NCBI RefSeq assembly: GCF_026210795.1
Contig: NC_089437.1
Location: 3,410,001 to 3,474,000 of the forward strand
DNA length: 64,000 nt
DNA from: Rhizophagus irregularis
Lineage: Eukaryota > Glomeromycota > Glomeromycetes > Glomerales > Glomeraceae
Direction of reading: 5' to 3'
The position numbers were made by a program, and so were the translations under genes. Positions 58,464 to 64,000 of this stretch are shown here, piece after piece. The notes beneath the pieces were generated by a model, which saw only the letters and a program-made list of their open reading frames with translations, made no database searches and had not been told where the DNA came from. The first letter of the stretch is position 1. Every line of letters starts with the position of its first letter.

Positions 58464-60400
58464 CAAATCACGTAAAAATCGTAAAAATCATATCGAGTTT
58501 TATTTATCTGTTTAAAATAAATAATTACTTATGTAGAATAGCTTAAATTTTTTTGCGGTCTGTCGTACGACCGAAAAATTTCGTATCTAAAACGGAATAT
58601 TATATTGCATTATTTTATTTAAATTATTATTTTTTTTTTGTTGAAACTTAAAAAAAAAATTTTCATATTTCATAATTAAATTTATTCTCAGAATTTTTAT
58701 TTTATTTTATTTTATTTTGGTCGGAATTTTATTTAAAATTAAAATATACAGTATTATAAATTTTAAATGGCGTAATTTGATCGTTTCTTTATATGAATAA
58801 AAACTTTTTGAAAATCAAAAAGATCATTTTTAAATAGTGATTATTTATAAATAGTAGTGCAATTGTACGAGTACTGCAAATAAACAATTTTTAATATAAA
58901 CATAAATACTAAGTAAAATCATTGATAATCTAAAAAAAAATAGAACCCTATCATTAATTAATATTAAAAAGGAAAGGAATATAATATAAGAGGGCAATTA
59001 GTATTAAAAAGGATAAAGATAATCAAAGAAAATTAAAATCTTAAAAGGATAATCAACTATTATTGTTATATGAACGATGATAATATTTTTTGATGTGAAG
59101 TTTTTATTAATTATGAATTTAAAAAAAATTTTCGTTTTTTATCCATAAAAGATTTAGGAAGTAAAATTCATTGTTAAATAAAATAAACCTCCCATTTAAT
59201 TAAAAATGTTTGGTAAGTTCGAAGGTTGTCATATGATCGCCCAAAATTATCTAGTTAAGCCCATTTATTGACGAATTAGCAAAAAGTATTTCACGTGGAA
59301 TCTAAAAATAAAAAAAAAAATTAGCAAAAAATATTAATCTATAAAAAGGGCGAAACTATTTAGTGCCGTTTTACGATCTAATACCTGAAGGTAAAGAACT
59401 TTAAACTCTAAAAAGATAAACCTTAAACCAGGTCGAACAATCTGAAAACAGAATTAAAGAAATCTCTGTGTGAAACCAGCAATTGCTCAATGAATTAATG
59501 ATAAAGAAGCAATAATTAATAGTCGTAATAAAGAAAAATAACTAAATAACCGATATCACCGATACAGGCATAAATTTTACCGAAAAAGAAAATTAGAAAT
59601 CTTCTTGTTAAAATATTTTACGACATTGCTGAATATTCTTTCGGTCAAGTTGGAGGAAACAAACTATTACGGAATTAAGTTAGCCGTGGCGATTGTCATC
59701 AAAGCCTAATGTATGTTAGCCGTGGCGATTGTGATCAAAGCCTAATTTTTATTTATGTATGTTAACAAAATTGCCTCAATATTCTTACTATTAAATAATA
59801 GTAAAGTGGCTGGTTTATTTCTTCATCAGAGAACTTTTATAGCACCAAAAGTCGTAAAGAGAACGCTTCATAAATCTACTTTGCGATCAAATCCCATCTG
59901 ACATAATATACTTTTACGCTCATGGTATTCTATCTGTGCAGAAACATTGTTTACTTCATCGGCGCCATTGTGAAAATGAATCCATTGGATAAACTATGAG
60001 TATCATCTTTATTACCGGATACGCATTCTTACGCAGGTAAAGAAATAGGAAGGTTATTTTACTTGGTATGACGGTAATAGTAAAATATCCCGATATTATG
60101 AGCAGTGCTATATGGTATAATAATATAAATTCTGTATAGCATTCATCTGGATATTTAAAGTTAATTTCAATTAATCTAGTTATACTTTTAATCATTAAAC
60201 TTACCGTAGAAATCTAAAGAAATTTTAATTTGCTACGAAAAATGGGGTATGGTTGGTATCACTTATTTATTATTGAGAAAAAATTAGAACATATGAAATA
60301 TTTTTATTGAAGCTACTGAAGATAATGAGCTTTAAAAAATTTATGAGAGGAAACGACGTAAGAATTAATTAGAATTTCTTGAAAATTTGAACTCATATAT
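58464..60400. other. Gene-poor stretch with a 36-bp duplication and coding-like debris
   Basis: No intact gene. At 59380-59640 an interrupted coding-like stretch (IPEGKEL, QVEQSENRIKEI, NQQLLNELMIKKQ) suggests an old coiled-coil protein. GTTAGCCGTGGCGATTGT with ATCAAAGCCTAATGTAT is duplicated in tandem at 59679 and 59715 with one difference. Confidence 0.35.
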
Positions 60401-60401
60401 A

Positions 60402-60577
60402 CTGTGAAATTCGATATAATGGAAACATCCGTTCAATTAGTAAAATTTGTCGAAAATCCGTTATTATCAAGAATTTCGTTATATCGAGGGTAAATTAATT
60501 ATACGTTATGATAATCCGTTCCAGACCCCAATTCCGATATATCAAGATTTTACTAATGTATATCGAATTTCACTGTG
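60402..60577. mobile_element. Pogo/Tc1-like MITE
   Basis: CTGTGAAATTCGATATA at the left and its inverse TATATCGAATTTCACTGTG at the right, with TA on both outer sides (60400-60401 and 60578-60579), form a 176-bp element. The ends recall the CAGTGAAACCTCGATAT type of pogo/Fot transposons. The inner word ATAATCCGTTCCAGACCC also occurs at 19910 in kinase remnant 1, so the family is dispersed in this window. Confidence 0.65.
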
Positions 60578-62750
60578 TATTTAAGAAATCAATCATTAGA
60601 TTTGAAAAATTATTGTCACAAAGTGAACATTACATTATTTAACCAGCGCGCTAACGATAATTTCTAATAATATAATAGGAACTTTAGGAAAATCGATTAT
60701 GCTGAATTTTGTATCAAACCCAGACGGGAACAAAAGCAGCAAATTTTACAATTGATTTTAGGATTTTTCAGTCACAGGTTCATTGCATAACACTAGAAGA
60801 TCGTTCAGTAAATCCGAACCAAAAATAATAGAACTGGATCGAATTATCCATTTCTTTATTCGCGTCAAACACTATAAATTTTGGTTCAAATTATTGAATG
60901 GTCTTGTGAATTGTGATGTACTGTACTATATATGAAACCTATCTGTGATTTGTGGCGTGGTGCGTGAATCTTGAAATCAGCTGTAAAGGAATTAGAAAAA
61001 TAACTTTATGGCTTCTTATGCTTTTTCACCCAAAAGCACGCCCACCCTTCCAATACATAAATTGGGCATTATTGCGTACGAATTTCCGTGATAACTCAAA
61101 GACCCTTTCTTACTAATAAGAGATTGTTTAAATAAAATATATCCCAAAGGGCGTCTCCAAAATCAAAATAATTGCTGCCAAAGGAGGAGTTGTCAAAGGA
61201 GGAATAATTTAAATGTCATAAAGATATTTAATATATACTGTCAATCCTGGAGAAAATATCTAAGAAATATAGAATAATGGCTGTTACAAAAATTCTTGCG
61301 TCGTTGCAAAAAAAAGTTCTATCTTATCGATCACATGCTCTTTATTGATTGGTGGAAATGATCATTAGTTCATTATGTACAATCCCTATGACCTCAGACA
61401 TCTCAGACTGGCAAATATACAAAAAATAGAAATTGGTGAACCCCATGTAAAGATAAGGGTTCATAATACTTATTTACGAGAAAAAATGTTTATTGTGAGA
61501 ATTATGGATTTTCATTCGCTTAAAACCAAATATAGAAATAAGTGAAAAAAAAAAATATTGATAAAATAAGGAAAAGATTACTTAGTTTCCAAAATGGGAA
61601 TAATAAGGGAATTGTAAAAAGATAATATGTACCTCGATACACATTTAATATATTATTAATAATTGTGACAAATAATTAATAGATAAGAGGATTAATTGTA
61701 CTATGAATATATAATCACACCTGAATATCAAATGGTTTTCATCTGATAATATAGTACAAGAAAACCATTTAAAAGATAGCGGTAATCATGCTCACATAAT
61801 CACATAATAATGCATGATTCGCTAAATAATCTATTATTAATTAATATTTGTGATACAATACAAATAAGCAAAAAAGGCTGCCACGCAGTAAATGATTGAT
61901 GGATCTGTTAAACGATCAAATCATCACATTAAAATTTTCAAAATTGTCTAAGAAAAATGTTCTTCTTTCTTATTTTAAATCATTCATTAGACCAATTTAT
62001 TATCATTATTTGAAATTGTGGGAATCTGATTGTTAGTTCTTATTGTATGCTTTTAATATTTCCTTACTTGCAAATAGTTCATCACGTTAATCCTCTTTCT
62101 AGAATAAGTAATTCTTCTGGAATCGTTGTTTTAGAAATTGAACAAATTGAATAGAACATTGTTTTGAATATAATACCCTGACAACTTTCACCCTGACAAG
62201 TGACAAGTGACAAGTAACAACTTTCCTCGTTGTTCCTTAGATCTACATTCTTTACATAGTAAGGATCTTTTAATACTTATTTTGTTTATCTCAACAAGGA
62301 ATTCCTGGTTTAACAAATTAAACAAATTAACAGTCGCTTTATTGTCTCTAGCTTCGATCGTCTCCCTTTTAAAAATAAGTTTTTAAAGAATTTCAATTAG
62401 TAACCTATCAAATAACAAAAAAATCGATACTTGCAAATAATCAAAATAATACGTGTTCAAGGAGTGTTGCTTATCAAGAGTATTTGACAAACTTCATCAT
62501 GATTGTCCGAACTTTGATGTAATTACAAAATCTGTTAATTTTATATTAGAATTGAATAAATAAAAGATATTGTGAGATCATTTATGATAATTATACGATA
62601 AGGAAGGGACGAAAAAATTTCGGGATAAAAACATTTTTCCATCATCTTGGCCTGCATTATGAACTTATAAATTCATTAGCATATGATTGTGCATGATTCA
62701 CACGCCGATCCAACTAGTGTTTTTCAGCCGTCTCCCTTTTAAGTCAATTA
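60578..62750. other. Gene-free spacer
   Basis: I see no gene. A GTGACAA word is repeated three times at about 62199-62218. CGTCTCCCTTTTAA occurs twice (62357, 62728). Confidence 0.4.
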
Positions 62751-62755
62751 AAATG

Positions 62756-62757
<2 letters not shown>

Positions 62758-62825
<68 letters not shown>

Positions 62826-62955
62826 CTAAAAAAAAAAAAGAATCCTTATTTAAATGGTGTTTTTCTTCTTTTTTTTTTTTCTTAAAAAAAAAAGAAAGAA
62901 ATTATTAATTGAAAGAAAAAAAAGAAAAAGAAAAAAAAAATTTCTTACTTTAATC
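62758..62955. repeat. Long T tract followed by A/G-rich runs
   Basis: Nearly 50 Ts, then C and about 18 more, then A runs, T runs and AAAGAAAAAGAAAA. It lies directly before the F-box gene, so the proximal promoter of that gene is almost pure homopolymer. The exact length is likely uncertain in any assembly. Confidence 0.8.
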
Positions 62956-63758
62956 ATGGTAAAAGATCTTCCAAGGGAATTGTGGCTCGAAATTTTTAAA
63001 CATTTTATTGTTAGTTTTGGGTAAATAAAATAATTATTATTATTATAAAATATATATATATATATATATCTATATTTAATGTAAAAAATTTAATTTATTA
63101 TAGTGTTATGGAACTTTATAAATATCGTAAAGTTTGTAAAGTTTGGTTTGAACTTATTATCGTTATTTTGATTGATAAATTAACGAGTATGATAACTAAA
63201 ATTAAGGTAAATTAAAAAAAATATTTCAACCACATCTTTTTTTTTTATAAATATTAAAAATTTAATTTTTCAAATTTTTATATTTAATAGTATTATTATC
63301 AAATTATAAGAGGATCAATTAAAGAAGAAATTAAAAGCAATAGTTCACCACCTCCATCACCATCTCCATCATCTCATTCATCCACTCAACAAACAATGAA
63401 TAATTTTATCACATATAATTATAATACAGAATCATTTGAATGTAATTTTATTACGACATTAAATAATGATAAAAGTGAAGAAGGTAAAAAGAAAGAAAAT
63501 ATTAAAAAAAAATATAGTGAATTTTGCATAATATTTCATTTAATTTATGAAATTTTAAATGTTGATTCAATTAAAAGAATAAGAGAATATTTAATACATA
63601 ATTATTGGTTAAATATTGAAGAAGATATTATTGATGATGATTCCAAATATTTTCAAAAAATTATTGTTAGAGGTGATAAATTATTACCATATATTGATTA
63701 TATTGATCAAATTAATGATTTAATCTGTTATTTTAATAATTTAACTACTGCTCAATAA
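62956..63758 (+). CDS. F-box protein
   Basis: Exons are 62956-63020, 63104-63206 and 63291-63758, giving 211 residues. The N-terminus is an F-box: LPRELWLEIFKHF, then LYKYRKVCKVWFELI, with the LP start and the V-C-W signature that bind Skp1 in SCF ubiquitin ligases. The next region is Ser/Pro-rich (SSPPPSPSPSSHSS), and the rest is an Asp/Asn-rich alpha-helical region with no known repeats. The target is unknown. F-box genes are numerous in these fungi. All introns are GT-AG and keep the frame. The gene converges with the one at the right edge. Confidence 0.7.
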
Positions 63759-63763
63759 AAAAA

Positions 63764-63815
63764 AAATACATATATATATATATATATTATATATATATTA
63801 TATATATATATATTC
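63764..63815. repeat. TA dinucleotide repeats
   Basis: Three runs of TA or AT separated by an extra T, in the space between the convergent genes. Confidence 0.8.
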
Positions 63816-63877
63816 CTTGAAAAAGTTCTATAATTATTATATAGTTACTTTAATCTACATAAATAATAAATTTTGAT

Positions 63878-64000
63878 TTACAAATCATCAAAATATGGAT
63901 CACCATAAATAACATAACTAGGGGATTTTCTGAGCTCGACAAAAGTATTATCATCAAATATGTGATAAACTTTTTCCCAAAATATCTTTGCTTTAATCTT
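63878..64000 (-). CDS. 3' end of a gene leaving the window
   Basis: On the minus strand an open frame enters at the right edge and ends with TAA at 63880-63878. The 40 residues visible include IKAKIFWEKVYHIFDDNTF, VELRKSPSYVIYGDPYF and the end DDL. Too little is seen to name it. Confidence 0.5.
   Translation of the reverse strand, partial: KIKAKIFWEKVYHIFDDNTFVELRKSPSYVIYGDPYFDDL

Noticed and set aside
59956-60195. Minus-strand frame of 79 codons with hydrophobic stretches
   Set aside because: No splice context, no conserved motif and no neighbouring exon; chance in AT-rich DNA is as likely.
62687-62908. Open frame with a long Phe run
   Set aside because: It is produced by the poly-T tract before the F-box gene.
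1-64000. CRISPR arrays, bacterial operons, rRNA genes
   Set aside because: No regular spacer-repeat pattern, ribosome-binding sites or rRNA sequence was seen; introns show that the DNA is eukaryotic.

Overview
The window is a very AT-rich stretch of a eukaryotic nuclear genome, with short GT-AG introns (mostly about 50 to 120 bp), long A and T runs and many decayed repeats. The gene content points to an arbuscular mycorrhizal fungus (Glomeromycotina), most likely Rhizophagus. It includes TKL-like kinases of the kind greatly expanded there, an F-box gene, a SPRY gene, a glyoxal oxidase, FAR1-type MULE remnants and LINE pieces. The assignment is inferred from style and content; no marker gene proves it.

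Left part (1-15 kb). A LINE-like open reading frame with a zinc knuckle runs off the left edge. Two divergent orphan membrane-protein genes share a 152-bp spacer (2778-3932 minus, 4085-5461 plus). An unidentified gene lies between two arrays of degenerate tandem repeats (6903-7890). A SPRY-domain gene (8988-10031) and a small secreted-protein gene (11400-12082, minus) follow. Foldback elements, a decayed unidentified gene and a 5'-truncated LINE end fill the rest.

Middle part (15-45 kb). This is the striking part. One nearly intact TKL-like kinase gene (15303-17302) is followed by six tandem copies of a three-exon FAD-dependent monooxygenase gene, all on the plus strand, starting at 20958, 24617, 28411, 32542, 38381 and 42515. 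Between the copies lie shrinking remnants of the same kinase. The ancestral unit was therefore a kinase plus a monooxygenase, amplified in tandem. The monooxygenases were kept open, with five of six intact, while the downstream kinases decayed. Copies 1-3 and 4-6 form two subfamilies. A shared promoter module (CGGATAAAATTCGGCC, TATA-like stretch, TCTATCACTTCGTCTCC-like block) is visible upstream of most copies. Small transposons sit inside the array, one of them within an intron of copy 2.

Right part (45-64 kb). This part has a protein kinase fragment, a 0.69-kb tandem duplication, a decayed ELMO-domain gene on the minus strand, and long gene-poor stretches. An intact, probably secreted glyoxal oxidase gene (55320-57350) follows, then two MITE-like elements, an F-box gene (62956-63758), and the 3' end of a converging gene at the right edge.

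Several otherwise well-conserved genes differ from an open frame by a single base, mostly in or next to homopolymer runs. These may be assembly errors or real decay; the sequence alone cannot decide. Exon borders are my own reading of GT-AG sites that keep the frame.
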